64,000 nucleotides of DNA from the NCBI GenBank assembly GCA_037130755.1, contig JBAXSI010000017.1:1-64000 (forward strand), in the 5' to 3' direction. Position numbers and translations under genes: made by a program. The notes beneath the pieces are model-generated. The model did not search any database and had not been told where the DNA came from. It was given only the letters and a program-made list of their open reading frames with translations. Every line of letters begins with the position of its first letter. Position 1 is the first letter of the stretch. Of the stretch, positions 48,514 through 57,776 are shown one piece after another. The stretch is from UBA10649 sp037130755. GTDB lineage: Bacteria > Actinomycetota > Actinomycetes > S36-B12.

Positions 48514-50079
48514 TCACGGGCGATCCAGCGCGTCTGCTGCGCCACCGCTCATGAGCGTGGCCACTCCCTCGGCATCGGCGGATGCGCCGGCGACGGCTCG
48601 GCGCTCGATGCCCTCAAGCACGTGCTTGCCGAGCAGTTCCGGCTCGGGGAGCTCGACAGGGTAGACGCCGTCGAAGCACGCACGGCAGAACCGCTCCTTG
48701 TCGATCGTGGTGGCCTCGATCAGCTGCTCGAGATCCACGAAGCCGAGACTGTCGGCTCCGATCGACGTGCAGATCTCCTCGACGGACAGCCCGTTGGCGA
48801 TCAGCTCGGCGCGACTGGCGAAGTCAATGCCGTAGAAGCACGGCCACTTCACCGGCGGGCTGGAGATGCGCACATGCACCTCACGCGCGCCGGCCTCGCG
48901 AAGCATGCGGACGAGTGCGCGCTGGGTGTTGCCCCGCACGATGGAGTCGTCGACCACGATCAGGCGCTTGCCGTCGATGACGTCGCGGAGGGGATTGAGC
49001 TTGAGTCGGATGCCCAGCTGGCGGATCGTCTGGCTCGGCTGGATGAACGTCCGGCCGACGTATGCGTTCTTGACCAGGCCTTCGGCGAACGGGATCCCCG
49101 ACTCCTGGGCGTAGCCGATGGCTGCGTACCGCCCACTCTCGGGGACCGGGATGACCAGGTCGGCCTCCACCGGATGCTCCTTGGCCAGTCGGCGACCGGT
49201 CTCGACCCGCACGGTCTGGATGCCTCGGCCGCTGATCGACGTGTCGGGCCGGGCCAGGTAGACGAACTCGAACAGGCAGCCCTTGGGGTCGGCCTCGGCG
49301 AAGCGGCTCGACCGCAGGCCGTTCTCGTCGATGGTGATGAGCTCGCCCGGCTCGATCTCACGGACGAACGAGGCACCGACGATGTCGAGAGCGGCCGTCT
49401 CGCTGGCGATGACCCACCCGCGCTCCAGGCGGCCCAGCACGAGGGGCCGGATGCCCTGCGGGTCACGCGCGCCGTACAGGGCGTCGTCGTCCATGAAGAC
49501 CAGGGAGAAGGCGCCGCGCACGTGGGGCAGTTCGCGCATTGCCGCCTGCTCGACGGACAGCTCCGGATGCGCGGCGATCAGGGCCGCGAGGGTGTCGGTG
49601 TCGTTGGTGGACTGCATGCGGGTGCCCAGCGGGAGCTCGCCGGACTCACGGCTCAATTCGGCCAGCCGTCGCTTCAGCTCGTGGGTGTTGGTCAGGTTCC
49701 CGTTGTGCCCAAGGGCGAGATGACCCGTCGCCGTGGATCGGAAGGTGGGCTGGGCGTTCTCCCACACGCTCGACCCGGTGGTCGAGTACCGCGTGTGTCC
49801 GATGGCCAGGTGGCCCTTGAGGGACTCAAGGCTGGCCTCGGTGAACACCTGCGACACCAGGCCCATGTCCTTGTAGACGACGATGTGCGAGCCATCGCTG
49901 ACGGCGATACCGGCCGACTCCTGGCCGCGGTGCTGCAGGGCGTATAGGCCGAAGTAGGTGAGCTTGGCGACCTCCTCGCCGGGAGCCCAGACTCCGAAGA
50001 CGCCACAGGCGTCCTGGGGACCCTTCTCGCCGGGGAGCAGCTCGTGCGATAGCCGTCCATCACCACGTGGCACGGGCAC
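48514..50079 (-). CDS. purF: Amidophosphoribosyltransferase
   Basis: The 521-residue enzyme starts purine synthesis by making phosphoribosylamine from PRPP and glutamine. The N-terminal nucleophile is Cys25 after a propeptide (DACGVFG), exposed by processing. The glutaminase region has LALGHNGNLTNTHELK and GARDPQGIRPLVLG, and the PRPP loop is LIVVDDSIVRGNTQRAL. Cysteines in FYGIDF- and RFCRACFDGVYPVELPE-type positions suit an iron-sulfur cluster as in the Bacillus enzyme. It precedes purM in the same direction. Confidence 0.95.
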   Translation of the reverse strand: MPVPRGDGRLSHELLPGEKGPQDACGVFGVWAPGEEVAKLTYFGLYALQHRGQESAGIAVSDGSHIVVYKDMGLVSQVFTEASLESLKGHLAIGHTRYSTTGSSVWENAQPTFRSTATGHLALGHNGNLTNTHELKRRLAELSRESGELPLGTRMQSTNDTDTLAALIAAHPELSVEQAAMRELPHVRGAFSLVFMDDDALYGARDPQGIRPLVLGRLERGWVIASETAALDIVGASFVREIEPGELITIDENGLRSSRFAEADPKGCLFEFVYLARPDTSISGRGIQTVRVETGRRLAKEHPVEADLVIPVPESGRYAAIGYAQESGIPFAEGLVKNAYVGRTFIQPSQTIRQLGIRLKLNPLRDVIDGKRLIVVDDSIVRGNTQRALVRMLREAGAREVHVRISSPPVKWPCFYGIDFASRAELIANGLSVEEICTSIGADSLGFVDLEQLIEATTIDKERFCRACFDGVYPVELPEPELLGKHVLEGIERRAVAGASADAEGVATLMSGGAADALDRP

Positions 50080-50125
50080 AGCCTACGGGATCCAGAGGCC
50101 TCCCTCCGCCCGCCGCGGCCGGCCG

Positions 50126-50131
50126 TACGCT
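50126..50131 (+). promoter_or_regulatory. -10 box for the leaderless PhzF gene
   Basis: TACGCT lies six bases before ATG 50138; the spacer CACCCC cannot be a ribosome site. Confidence 0.6.
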
Positions 50132-50137
50132 CACCCC

Positions 50138-50989
50138 ATGTCTGAGCATGCGGGCCGCCCCCGGCCATTCCGCCAGGTGGACGTCTTCACCGAAACAGCC
50201 CTCCACGGCAATCCCGTTGCCGTCGTGCACGACTCCGTCGGGCTGACGACCGAGCGCATGCACGCGTTCACCGACTGGACGAACCTGTCCGAATGCACCT
50301 TCCTCGCCCCGCCGTCGCACCCGGACGCCGACTACGCCGTGCGCATCTTCTGCCCGGGCCGCGAGCTCCCCTTCGCCGGGCATCCCACCCTTGGGACGTG
50401 CCATGCATGGCTTGAGGCGGGTGGTGTTCCGCGGGGTGACGTCGTCGTCCAGGAGTGCGCCGCCGGCCTCGTGCGCATCCGACGCGAAGACTCCCGACTG
50501 GCGTTCGCCGCCCCGCCCTTGCTGCGGGGCGGTCCTCTCGACGAGTCCGACGTGGTTCTCATCGCGCACGGCCTGGGCATCGACAGGGGTGACATCGTCG
50601 ATCACCAGTGGTGCCACAACGGGCCTCCTTGGCGCAGCGTGCTGCTCGCGAGCGCCGGGGAGGTCCTGGCACTACGGCCGGACGCAAGCCTCCTGAACGG
50701 CCTCGATGTCGGCGTAGTCGGGCCGCATCCAGCCGGCTCGCTGGCGCACATCGAAGTACGCGCGTTCTTCACCAAGGGCACGGCCGTCGAGGAGGACCCG
50801 GTGACCGGGTCGCTGAACGCTGCGCTCGCTCAGTGGCTGATCGCCTCGGGCCGGGTTCCGCCGAGCTACGTAGCCGCTCAGGGGACCGCACTCGGGAGAA
50901 GCGGTCGGGTGCACGTCCAGGAGGACGGCGACGACATCTGGATCGGCGGGCACTGCGTGAGTGTCCTCGACGGCACCGCCGTCATCTAA
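50138..50989 (+). CDS. PhzF-family isomerase-like protein
   Basis: The 283-residue protein has the PhzF/diaminopimelate-epimerase fold: RQVDVFTETALHGNPVAVV, NLSECTFLAPP with the catalytic Glu, IFCPGRELPFAGHPTLGTCHAWL, and in the second half FTKGTAVEEDPVTGSLNAALAQWL and GRSGRVHV. This matches the family closely, whose members isomerise small acids; no phenazine genes are near, so the substrate is unknown. It lies between purF (divergent) and the ABC transporter operon (convergent). Confidence 0.9.
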   Translation: MSEHAGRPRPFRQVDVFTETALHGNPVAVVHDSVGLTTERMHAFTDWTNLSECTFLAPPSHPDADYAVRIFCPGRELPFAGHPTLGTCHAWLEAGGVPRGDVVVQECAAGLVRIRREDSRLAFAAPPLLRGGPLDESDVVLIAHGLGIDRGDIVDHQWCHNGPPWRSVLLASAGEVLALRPDASLLNGLDVGVVGPHPAGSLAHIEVRAFFTKGTAVEEDPVTGSLNAALAQWLIASGRVPPSYVAAQGTALGRSGRVHVQEDGDDIWIGGHCVSVLDGTAVI

Positions 50990-51001
50990 GGCACGCGCTC
51001 G

Positions 51002-51808
51002 TCAGATGAGGCCGCCGCCGCTCTCGTCGGCGTTGGAGTACCTCTGCGCGACGTAGATCGGGATGACGCTGATGACCACGAGCGCCGCGGCGACCACGTT
51101 GACGATCGGGGCCTGGTTCGGCCGGAAGAGGTTCTGGTAGATCCAGATCGGCAGGGTGGTGATCCCCGGCCCCGCCGTGAAGGTCGTGACGATGATCTCG
51201 TCGAAGGACAGTCCGAAGGCCAGGATCGCGCCGGCGATCAGCGCGGACCGCATCAGGGGGAACGTGACGAGACGGAAAGTCGTCCAGCCGCCGGCCCCGA
51301 GATCGGCCGAAGCCTCCTCCACGCTGCCGCCCATGCGCCGGATCCGGGCGATGGCGTTGTTGTAGACGACGACGATGCAGAACGTGCCGTGGCCGATGAT
51401 CAGCGTCCAGATCGTCAGGCCGCCGAGGAACGAGGTGAACACGTTGTTCAACGCGATGCCCGTGACGATGCCCGGCAGTGCGATCGGCAGGATCACCAGC
51501 AGCGACAGCGACTCACGGCCGAAGAAGGAGTAACGGCCGAGCGCGAACGCCAGCAGCGTGCCGAGGACCATCGCCACGATCGTCGCGGCGATGCCGACCC
51601 CGATCGACGTGACGAGCGCATCGCGCACCCCCTGATTGTCGATCGCCTTGCCCCACCACTCCGTCGTGAAGCCCGAGGGCGGCCAGGTCAGGTTCTTGTC
51701 GACGCTGAACGAGTTGATCAGGATGACGCCCAGCGGGACATAGATGAAGGCGAATGCGATCAACGCGAAGACGGTCAGCACGATCCTGGTGCCACGGGAG
51801 ATCGACAC
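51002..51808 (-). CDS. potC: ABC transporter permease, PotC-like
   Basis: The 268-residue permease has six membrane segments and the binding-protein-dependent transport motif VEEASADLGAGGWTTFRLVTFPLMRSALIAGAILAF (EAA loop) near residue 160-195. It is the last gene of a four-gene minus-strand operon, six bases after potB. The layout potA-potD-potB-potC and the PotD relatedness suggest spermidine/putrescine-type uptake, though such systems also carry other substrates. Confidence 0.9.
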   Translation of the reverse strand: MSISRGTRIVLTVFALIAFAFIYVPLGVILINSFSVDKNLTWPPSGFTTEWWGKAIDNQGVRDALVTSIGVGIAATIVAMVLGTLLAFALGRYSFFGRESLSLLVILPIALPGIVTGIALNNVFTSFLGGLTIWTLIIGHGTFCIVVVYNNAIARIRRMGGSVEEASADLGAGGWTTFRLVTFPLMRSALIAGAILAFGLSFDEIIVTTFTAGPGITTLPIWIYQNLFRPNQAPIVNVVAAALVVISVIPIYVAQRYSNADESGGGLI

Positions 51809-51813
51809 GGCGC

Positions 51814-52683
51814 CTACAAGTTGTCCAGCGCGCCCGAGCGACGGACGGCCAGCAGGTAAAGCAGCACGATCACGACGGGGATCGTCGCGACTGCTGCAGC
51901 GAAGGGGAGGTTTGTGACGTAGGTCGTCTGGACGACGTTTCCGAGCATCGTGATCTTGCCGCCGACGATCTGCGCGGTGATGTAGTCACCAAGGCTCAGG
52001 GAGAAGGTGAACACCGAGCCGGCCACGATCGAAGGGAAGATGATCGGCATGACGACGCTGCGGAAGGTGCGCCCACCGCTCGCGCCGAGATCCGCCGACG
52101 CGTCGAGCATGGAGTTGGGCAGGCGCGTCAACCCGGCGTAGATCGGAAGCACCATGTACGGCAGCCAGAGGTACGTCAGCGTGACGACGATGCCGACGAA
52201 GCCGTAGCCGGGACCGGACAGGCCAAACGGCTGCAGGAACCAGGCGATGACCCCGTTCTCCGGCTGCAGCATCGCCCGCCACGCGTACACCTTGACGAGG
52301 TACGACGCCCACAGCGGCGTCAGCACCAGCGCCACCAGCAACGGCCGCCATCGAGGGCTCGCCACCCGCGCCATGAAGAACGCGAGGGGCAGGGCGAGCA
52401 CCAGCGCGAACAGCGTCACCAGCAGGGCGATGCTCACGGTGCGAACGACGGTGCTGAGGTAGGCAGTGTTGGTGAATACCTGCTGGAAGTTCTTCAGGGT
52501 GAAGGTCCGCACCAACTGACCGGTGAAGTCATCGACCGTCCAGAAGGCGGTCAGGAACAGTGCGAAGAGCGAGCCCAGGTAGACCACGACCAGCCACGCC
52601 ATCGGGGCGGCCAGCAGACCGGCAAGCCGGAACTGCGGATGCCGGTAGCCGAAGCCCCGAGGCGTGGCGGTCGTGGTCGTCAC
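51814..52683 (-). CDS. potB: ABC transporter permease, PotB-like
   Basis: The 289-residue permease has six membrane segments and an EAA loop LDASADLGASGGRTFRSVVMPIIFPSIVAG. The N-terminal FGYRHPQFRLAGLLAAPMAWL precedes the first segment. It heterodimerises with the PotC-like protein. It follows the binding-protein gene by 23 bp and precedes potC by five, so cotranscription is clear. Confidence 0.9.
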   Translation of the reverse strand: MTTTTATPRGFGYRHPQFRLAGLLAAPMAWLVVVYLGSLFALFLTAFWTVDDFTGQLVRTFTLKNFQQVFTNTAYLSTVVRTVSIALLVTLFALVLALPLAFFMARVASPRWRPLLVALVLTPLWASYLVKVYAWRAMLQPENGVIAWFLQPFGLSGPGYGFVGIVVTLTYLWLPYMVLPIYAGLTRLPNSMLDASADLGASGGRTFRSVVMPIIFPSIVAGSVFTFSLSLGDYITAQIVGGKITMLGNVVQTTYVTNLPFAAAVATIPVVIVLLYLLAVRRSGALDNL

Positions 52684-52706
52684 TGGTCAGATTCCCTTGG
52701 TGCTCG

Positions 52707-53945
52707 TCACGCGCGCAGCGCGCTCCACGCCGTCGCCCATTCGCTGTAGGGCACGCACTTGACGTCAGTGCGGCCATCGAGGCAGTTGGCGGTCGGCGTG
52801 TTCCAGTAGTAGACGTCCTTCCAGTAGGCGGTGTCGCCCGCGTGGTAGGTCTCGCAGAACGCCTTGTCACTGGTCTCTGCGCAGGCCTTGGCGTTGGACG
52901 GCGCCTCGCCGAACCATTCCGCGACCTGGGCGTTCGCCGACGGCGACGCGATCCAGTCCACCCACTTGTAGGCGCAGTTGATGTTCGGGGTGTCCTTGGC
53001 GATCATCCAGGTGTCCGACCAACCGGTCGCACCTTCCTTGGCCTTGGTCGCATCGACGGGGATGCCGTCGGACTTGGCCAGGTTGGCGGTGTACTGCCAG
53101 GTCGTCCCGATCGTGTTCGAGCCCGCCTTGAAGCCGGCCTCCTGCTTCAACGCATCGCTCCAGTACTCGCTGATGAGCGGCTTCTGCTCGTTCAGCAACG
53201 CGATGGCGGCATCGAACTGGGTCTGGTCGAGAGCGTACGGATCCTTGATGCCCAACTCCGGCTTGGTCGCCATCAGGTAGACGGCGGCGTCCGCGATGTA
53301 GATGGGCGAGTCATACGCCGAGACCTGGCCCTTGTAGGGGGAGTTCGCGTCGAACATCGGGGCCCAAGAGTCGAGCGGCTGCTTGACCTTGTCGGTGTTC
53401 CACATGATGAGGTTTGCTCCACGGCCGTGCGGGATGCCGTAGGCAACGCCGTTGACGCTGTTGAACTTCTGCATCTTCAGGTCGGGGAAGATGTCGGCGT
53501 AGCTGGGGACCAGGTCCGTGTTGATGGGCTGGACGGTGTCGCCGTAGATCAGGCGTAGCGTTGCGTCGCCGGATGCCGAGACCACGTCCCAGCCGCCACC
53601 CTGCATGAGCTTGACAGCCTCGTCGGAGGTGCCGAAGGTCTTGACGTTGACCTTGCAGCCGGTCTCCTTCTCAAAGGGCGTGACCCAGTCGACCGCGGGG
53701 TCAGTGGAGCCGTTCTCGGCGTAGCCGGGCCACGCGAGGACGTTGAGCTGACCCTCACCGGTGCCGACGGGCCCGGCGTAGGCCGTTCCCCCCGGTGCCG
53801 GAGCGGCCGACGCAGCAGCCGACGCACCGCCCGATGCCCCGCCAGCCGAACTGGACGATGAGCTACTGGAACCACCACAGGCCGCGGCGAGCATGGCCAC
53901 GGCGGACCCGATTGCGGCAACCTTGAGCAGACGCTTTGTATGCAC
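52707..53945 (-). CDS. potD: Polyamine-type substrate-binding lipoprotein, PotD-like
   Basis: The 412-residue protein has a lipobox LAAAC followed by a Gly/Ser-rich linker, then a periplasmic-binding fold with LNVLAWPGYAENG, TGCKVNVKTFGTSDEAVKLM, GIPHGRGANLIMWNTDKV and NINCAYKWVDWIASPSANAQ, typical of PotD/PotF relatives. The start is decided by the ribosome site: AAGGAGG stands six bases before GTG 53945, whereas it touches ATG 53951. It delivers substrate to the PotBC permease at the outer face. The polyamine or related cation is not certain from sequence. Confidence 0.92.
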   Translation of the reverse strand: MHTKRLLKVAAIGSAVAMLAAACGGSSSSSSSSAGGASGGASAAASAAPAPGGTAYAGPVGTGEGQLNVLAWPGYAENGSTDPAVDWVTPFEKETGCKVNVKTFGTSDEAVKLMQGGGWDVVSASGDATLRLIYGDTVQPINTDLVPSYADIFPDLKMQKFNSVNGVAYGIPHGRGANLIMWNTDKVKQPLDSWAPMFDANSPYKGQVSAYDSPIYIADAAVYLMATKPELGIKDPYALDQTQFDAAIALLNEQKPLISEYWSDALKQEAGFKAGSNTIGTTWQYTANLAKSDGIPVDATKAKEGATGWSDTWMIAKDTPNINCAYKWVDWIASPSANAQVAEWFGEAPSNAKACAETSDKAFCETYHAGDTAYWKDVYYWNTPTANCLDGRTDVKCVPYSEWATAWSALRA

Positions 53946-54015
53946 CTGCATCCTCCTTGTTCTCTTGCGAAGCCGTGCGCGGGTGCTCACGGCTGGTGGG
54001 GCAAAACCCTTGGTG

Positions 54016-55047
54016 TCACTCGCTGACGCGGTACTCGTGCTCACTGTTCCAGACAAGCTGCACGGCCTGGCCGCGCATGTGGCCGAGGTCGACGAGCGTC
54101 TCGGTGTTCTGCTGGACGGCGCTGAGCGTTCCGCCGACGGCGAGATCCACGACGAAGCGAGTCGACATGCCGACGTACACGACCTCGCGCACGGTTCCGC
54201 CGACTGCATGCTGGTTCTCATTGACGTGATCATCGGGACCGATGACGCGGATCTTCTCCGGCCGCACCGACCACGTCCCGGCCTTGCCGAGCACGGCCAC
54301 GGCAGCGTCACCGATGAGCAAGTTGGACGTGCCGACGAAACCGGCCACGAACGGTGTGGCCGGGAACTCGTACACCTCAGCCGGAGTTCCGAGCTGGGCG
54401 ATGTTGCCGGAGTTGAAGACCGCGATGCGGTCGGACATCGTCAGCGCTTCGTCCTGGTCGTGCGTCACGAAGACGAACGTGATCCCGACATCGCGCTGGA
54501 TCTGCTTCAGCTCGACCTGCATCTGCTCGCGCAACTTCAGGTCAAGGGCTCCAAGCGGCTCATCGAGGAGAAGCACCTTGGGCCGGTTGACGAGGGCACG
54601 CGCGAGAGCAACGCGCTGACGCTGGCCGCCGGACAGCTGCGAGGGCGCACGGTCCCCGTAGCCGGTGAGCCGCACCGACTCGAGCGCCTCCTCGGCGCGC
54701 TTGCGACGATCGGCAGTCGGCACCTTCTTCACGCGCAGGCCGTACTCGACGTTCTTCTGCACCGTCATGTGCGGGAACAGCGCGTAGTCCTGGAAGACGG
54801 TGTTGACGTCGCGCGCATTCGGCGGATCGTTCGTGACGTCGCGGCCGGCGAGCTCGATGGTGCCGCCGTCGGGGTGCTCGAAGCCGGCAATCATCCGCAG
54901 GACGGTCGTCTTGCCGGAACCGGACGGGCCCAGAAGCGTCAGGAACTCACCGTCGAGGACGTCCAGGTCGACCCCGTTGACCGCCACCACCTCGCCGAAG
55001 GAACGGGAGAGCCCGCGCAGGCGGATCGCCACAGACTGTTCGACCAT
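54016..55047 (-). CDS. potA: ABC transporter ATP-binding protein, PotA-like
   Basis: The 343-residue ATPase has Walker A GPSGSGKTTVLRM (about 38-50), Q-loop TVFQDYALFPHMTV, signature LSGGQRQRVALARALV, Walker B VLLLDEPLGALD and H-loop VTHDQDEALTMSDR. A C-terminal TOBE-type regulatory domain (about 260-343, with GTWSVRPEKIRVIGPDD) is as in PotA/MalK-like proteins. It begins the operon; 70 bp separate it from potD. Confidence 0.93.
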   Translation of the reverse strand: MVEQSVAIRLRGLSRSFGEVVAVNGVDLDVLDGEFLTLLGPSGSGKTTVLRMIAGFEHPDGGTIELAGRDVTNDPPNARDVNTVFQDYALFPHMTVQKNVEYGLRVKKVPTADRRKRAEEALESVRLTGYGDRAPSQLSGGQRQRVALARALVNRPKVLLLDEPLGALDLKLREQMQVELKQIQRDVGITFVFVTHDQDEALTMSDRIAVFNSGNIAQLGTPAEVYEFPATPFVAGFVGTSNLLIGDAAVAVLGKAGTWSVRPEKIRVIGPDDHVNENQHAVGGTVREVVYVGMSTRFVVDLAVGGTLSAVQQNTETLVDLGHMRGQAVQLVWNSEHEYRVSE

Positions 55048-55182
55048 CAGGTACCGCTACTCCCGGTGAGGTTGGCATTCCGCCTTCGGTGATCGCGGAA
55101 CCATACCCACTGGCAGCGGTTTCAGCACAGGGCGGGTCTCGAAACGGCGGAAATCGTTACCAACTTGTGCAATTGCCTACGC

Positions 55183-55491
55183 TTATCGTCGGGTTTCCCC
55201 CGAGGTAAGCGGCAGATAGCCACTCAGGTCGGACCGCTCACCACTGGCGTGCAGGCGCCCGGACGCCGTCGCCTCGGCCCACGTCAGGGTGCCATCGACC
55301 AGGGCCAGCCACGTCTCGGCGTCGGTCTCGACGACGGCCGAGGGGGTCCCGCGCCGGTGGGTGAGGCCCGCCACGGCCTGCACCGCGGCATAGGGCGGGA
55401 TGCGTACCTCGACCGCACGTCCGGGCGCGACCTCCTGCAGGCGCGCCAACGAGGCCTTGACCTGCTCCTTCAGGGACGGGTGGTCCGCCAT
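55183..55491 (-). CDS. Sterol-carrier-family protein
   Basis: The 102-residue protein has an SCP2-like half-fold: VEVRIPPYAAVQAV strand, AVVETDAETWLALVDGTLTWAEATASGRLHASGERSDLSGYLPL, where WLALxxGxLTWxxAxxxGRVxASG is the family signature. Actinobacterial genomes often carry it just after purL, as here; its role there is unknown. Its ATG shares one base with the purL stop, so it is coupled to purL. Confidence 0.9.
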   Translation of the reverse strand: MADHPSLKEQVKASLARLQEVAPGRAVEVRIPPYAAVQAVAGLTHRRGTPSAVVETDAETWLALVDGTLTWAEATASGRLHASGERSDLSGYLPLTSGETRR

Positions 55492-57776
55492 CAGCCCATG
55501 GCTGCGGGCAGCGTCCGCTCGGACGCGTCCTTGAGCTCGTCGAGGGTGACGGTGAACAGCTCGGAGAACTCCAGCACCTGGCTGCCCGGCCCGAACCCGG
55601 CGTCCGCCCCGAGGCCGGAGTCGACGACGCCGATGCGGGCTGCTGGCAACTGCCGGGCAGCGCACATCTCGGTGAACCGGAGCTCCTCGCTGCGCGGCAC
55701 GACGACGACCGCGCGCGCAGTGGACTCCGAGAACAAGAACGTGAACGCGTCGATGCCGTCGGGCACCCAGCAACGGGCACCGACGCCCGAGCGCAGCGCC
55801 ATCTCGACGAGCGACTGCACGACGCCGCCATCGGAGACGTCGTGCGCTGCCGTGAGCATGCCGTCGCGCGAGCCTGCCACGAGGATCTCGCCGAGCAGGC
55901 GCTCGCGGCCGAGGTCGACCTTGGGGGGAAGGCCGCCGAGGTGGCCGTGCACGTGGTGCGCCCACTCGCTGCCGGCGAACTCGTCGCGCGTATCGCCCAG
56001 CAGGTAGATCAGTTCGCCGTCCGGCCCCCACCCCATGGGAGTGCGCCGCTCGACGTCGTCGATCACGCCGAGCACGCCCACGACGGGAGTCGGGAGGATC
56101 GCCGTGTCGCCGGTCTGGTTGTAGAACGAGACGTTCCCACCGGTGACGGGGATACCCAGTTCGAGGCAGCCGTCGGCCAGACCCGTCGTGGCCTGTGCGA
56201 ACTGCCACATCACTGCCGGGTCTTCAGGTGAGCCGAAGTTGAGGCAGTTCGTGACGGCGAGCGGCACTGCGCCGGTCGCGGCCACGTTGCGGTAGCTCTC
56301 CGCGAGTGCGAGTTGCGCGCCCGCGTAGGGGTCGAGCTTGGCAAATCGGCCGTTGCAGTCCGTCGATATCGCGATGCCGCGGCCGGTCTCCTCGTCGATG
56401 CGCACCATGCCGGAGTCCTCCGGCTGCGCGAGCACGGTGTTGCCGAGCACGTAGCGGTCGTACTGCGAGGTGACCCAGGTCTTGGACGCGAGGTTCGGTG
56501 CGGCGACCATCGTGAGCAGCGTTGCACGCAGGGCGTCAGGGGTCGTCGGCCGTTCGAGGGCGTCGGGCACGTCGGCCTGCAGCAAGTCCTGCCAGTCCGG
56601 GCGAGCGAACGGGCGCTCGTAGATCGGACCCTCGTGGGCGACCGTGCGCGGCGGCACGTCGACGATGCGCTCGCCGTACCAGTCGACGGTCAGGCGACCG
56701 GAGTCGTTGACCTCGCCGATCACGACGGCTTCGACGTCCCACTTGCGGCAGCGCTCGAGGAACGCCTCGAGGTTCGCCGGCGTGACGATCGCGCACATGC
56801 GCTCCTGCGACTCGCTCATGAGGATCTCCTCAGGCGAGAGCGTGGGGTCGCGCAGGAGCACGCGGTCGAGCCAGACGTGCATGCCGCCCTCGCCGTTGGA
56901 CGCGAGTTCGCTGGTCGCGCAGGAGATGCCCGCACCACCAAGGTCCTGGATGCCCTCGACGAGCCCGGCGTGCAGCACCTCGAGCGTCGCCTCGATCAGC
57001 AGCTTCTCCATGAAGGGGTCGCCCACCTGGACGCTCGGTCGCTTGGTGGGGCCGCCCTCGCTGAACGTCTCCGATGCCAGCACCGAAACGCCGCCGATGC
57101 CATCGCCGCCCGTGCGCGCGCCGTACAGGACGACGAGGTTCCCGACGCCCTTGGCACTGGCAAGGTGGATGTCCTCGTGCCGCATCGCGCCCACGCAGAG
57201 TGCATTGACCAACGGGTTGCCGAGGTAGCTGGGGTCGAAGACGACCTCGCCGCCGATGTTGGGCAGCCCCAGGCAGTTTCCGTAGCCGCCCACTCCCGCG
57301 ACGATTCCCGGCAGGACGCGGCGGGTGTCCGGTGCGTCGAGCGGGCCGAAGCGCAGCGGGTCCATCACGGCGAGCGGGCGCGCACCCATCGACAGGATGT
57401 CGCGCACGATGCCGCCGACTCCCGTGGCCGCACCCTGATACGGCTCGACGTATGACGGGTGGTTGTGGCTCTCGACCTTGAACGTCACGGCCCAGCCGTC
57501 ACCGATGTCGACGACGCCGGCGTTCTCACCGATGCCCACCATGAGGATGTCGGTCTTGGGAGCCTTCTCGCCGAACTGGCGCAGGTGCACCTTGCTCGAC
57601 TTGTAGGAGCAGTGCTCGCTCCACATGACCGAGTACATCGCCAGTTCGGAACTGGTGGGGCGACGGCCGAGGATGCCCTTGATCCGCTGGTACTCATCGG
57701 GCTTCAGGCCCAGCTCGGCGAACGGCTGGGCGTGGTCGGGATCGTCGATCGCGTGCTGGACGGTGTCGGTGCTCAC
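55491..57776 (-). CDS. purL: FGAM synthase subunit PurL
   Basis: The 761-residue ATPase subunit of the three-part FGAM synthase (PurL-PurQ-PurS) converts FGAR, ATP and glutamine-derived ammonia. It has YSVMWSEHCSYKSSK, FKVESHNHPSYVEPYQGAATGVGGIVRDILSMGARP, GGEVVFDPSYLGNPLVN, SESQERMCA and a C-terminal GGVVQSLVEMAL segment. It is small-type PurL, with PurQ and PurS supplied by the two upstream genes. GTG 57776 overlaps the purQ stop. Confidence 0.95.
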   Translation of the reverse strand: MSTDTVQHAIDDPDHAQPFAELGLKPDEYQRIKGILGRRPTSSELAMYSVMWSEHCSYKSSKVHLRQFGEKAPKTDILMVGIGENAGVVDIGDGWAVTFKVESHNHPSYVEPYQGAATGVGGIVRDILSMGARPLAVMDPLRFGPLDAPDTRRVLPGIVAGVGGYGNCLGLPNIGGEVVFDPSYLGNPLVNALCVGAMRHEDIHLASAKGVGNLVVLYGARTGGDGIGGVSVLASETFSEGGPTKRPSVQVGDPFMEKLLIEATLEVLHAGLVEGIQDLGGAGISCATSELASNGEGGMHVWLDRVLLRDPTLSPEEILMSESQERMCAIVTPANLEAFLERCRKWDVEAVVIGEVNDSGRLTVDWYGERIVDVPPRTVAHEGPIYERPFARPDWQDLLQADVPDALERPTTPDALRATLLTMVAAPNLASKTWVTSQYDRYVLGNTVLAQPEDSGMVRIDEETGRGIAISTDCNGRFAKLDPYAGAQLALAESYRNVAATGAVPLAVTNCLNFGSPEDPAVMWQFAQATTGLADGCLELGIPVTGGNVSFYNQTGDTAILPTPVVGVLGVIDDVERRTPMGWGPDGELIYLLGDTRDEFAGSEWAHHVHGHLGGLPPKVDLGRERLLGEILVAGSRDGMLTAAHDVSDGGVVQSLVEMALRSGVGARCWVPDGIDAFTFLFSESTARAVVVVPRSEELRFTEMCAARQLPAARIGVVDSGLGADAGFGPGSQVLEFSELFTVTLDELKDASERTLPAAMG

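Noticed and set aside
48622..49947. Long plus-strand open frame opposite purF
   Set aside because: A shadow of a high-GC gene; purF motifs are intact on the minus strand. The same holds for 47463-48554 and 56313-57455.
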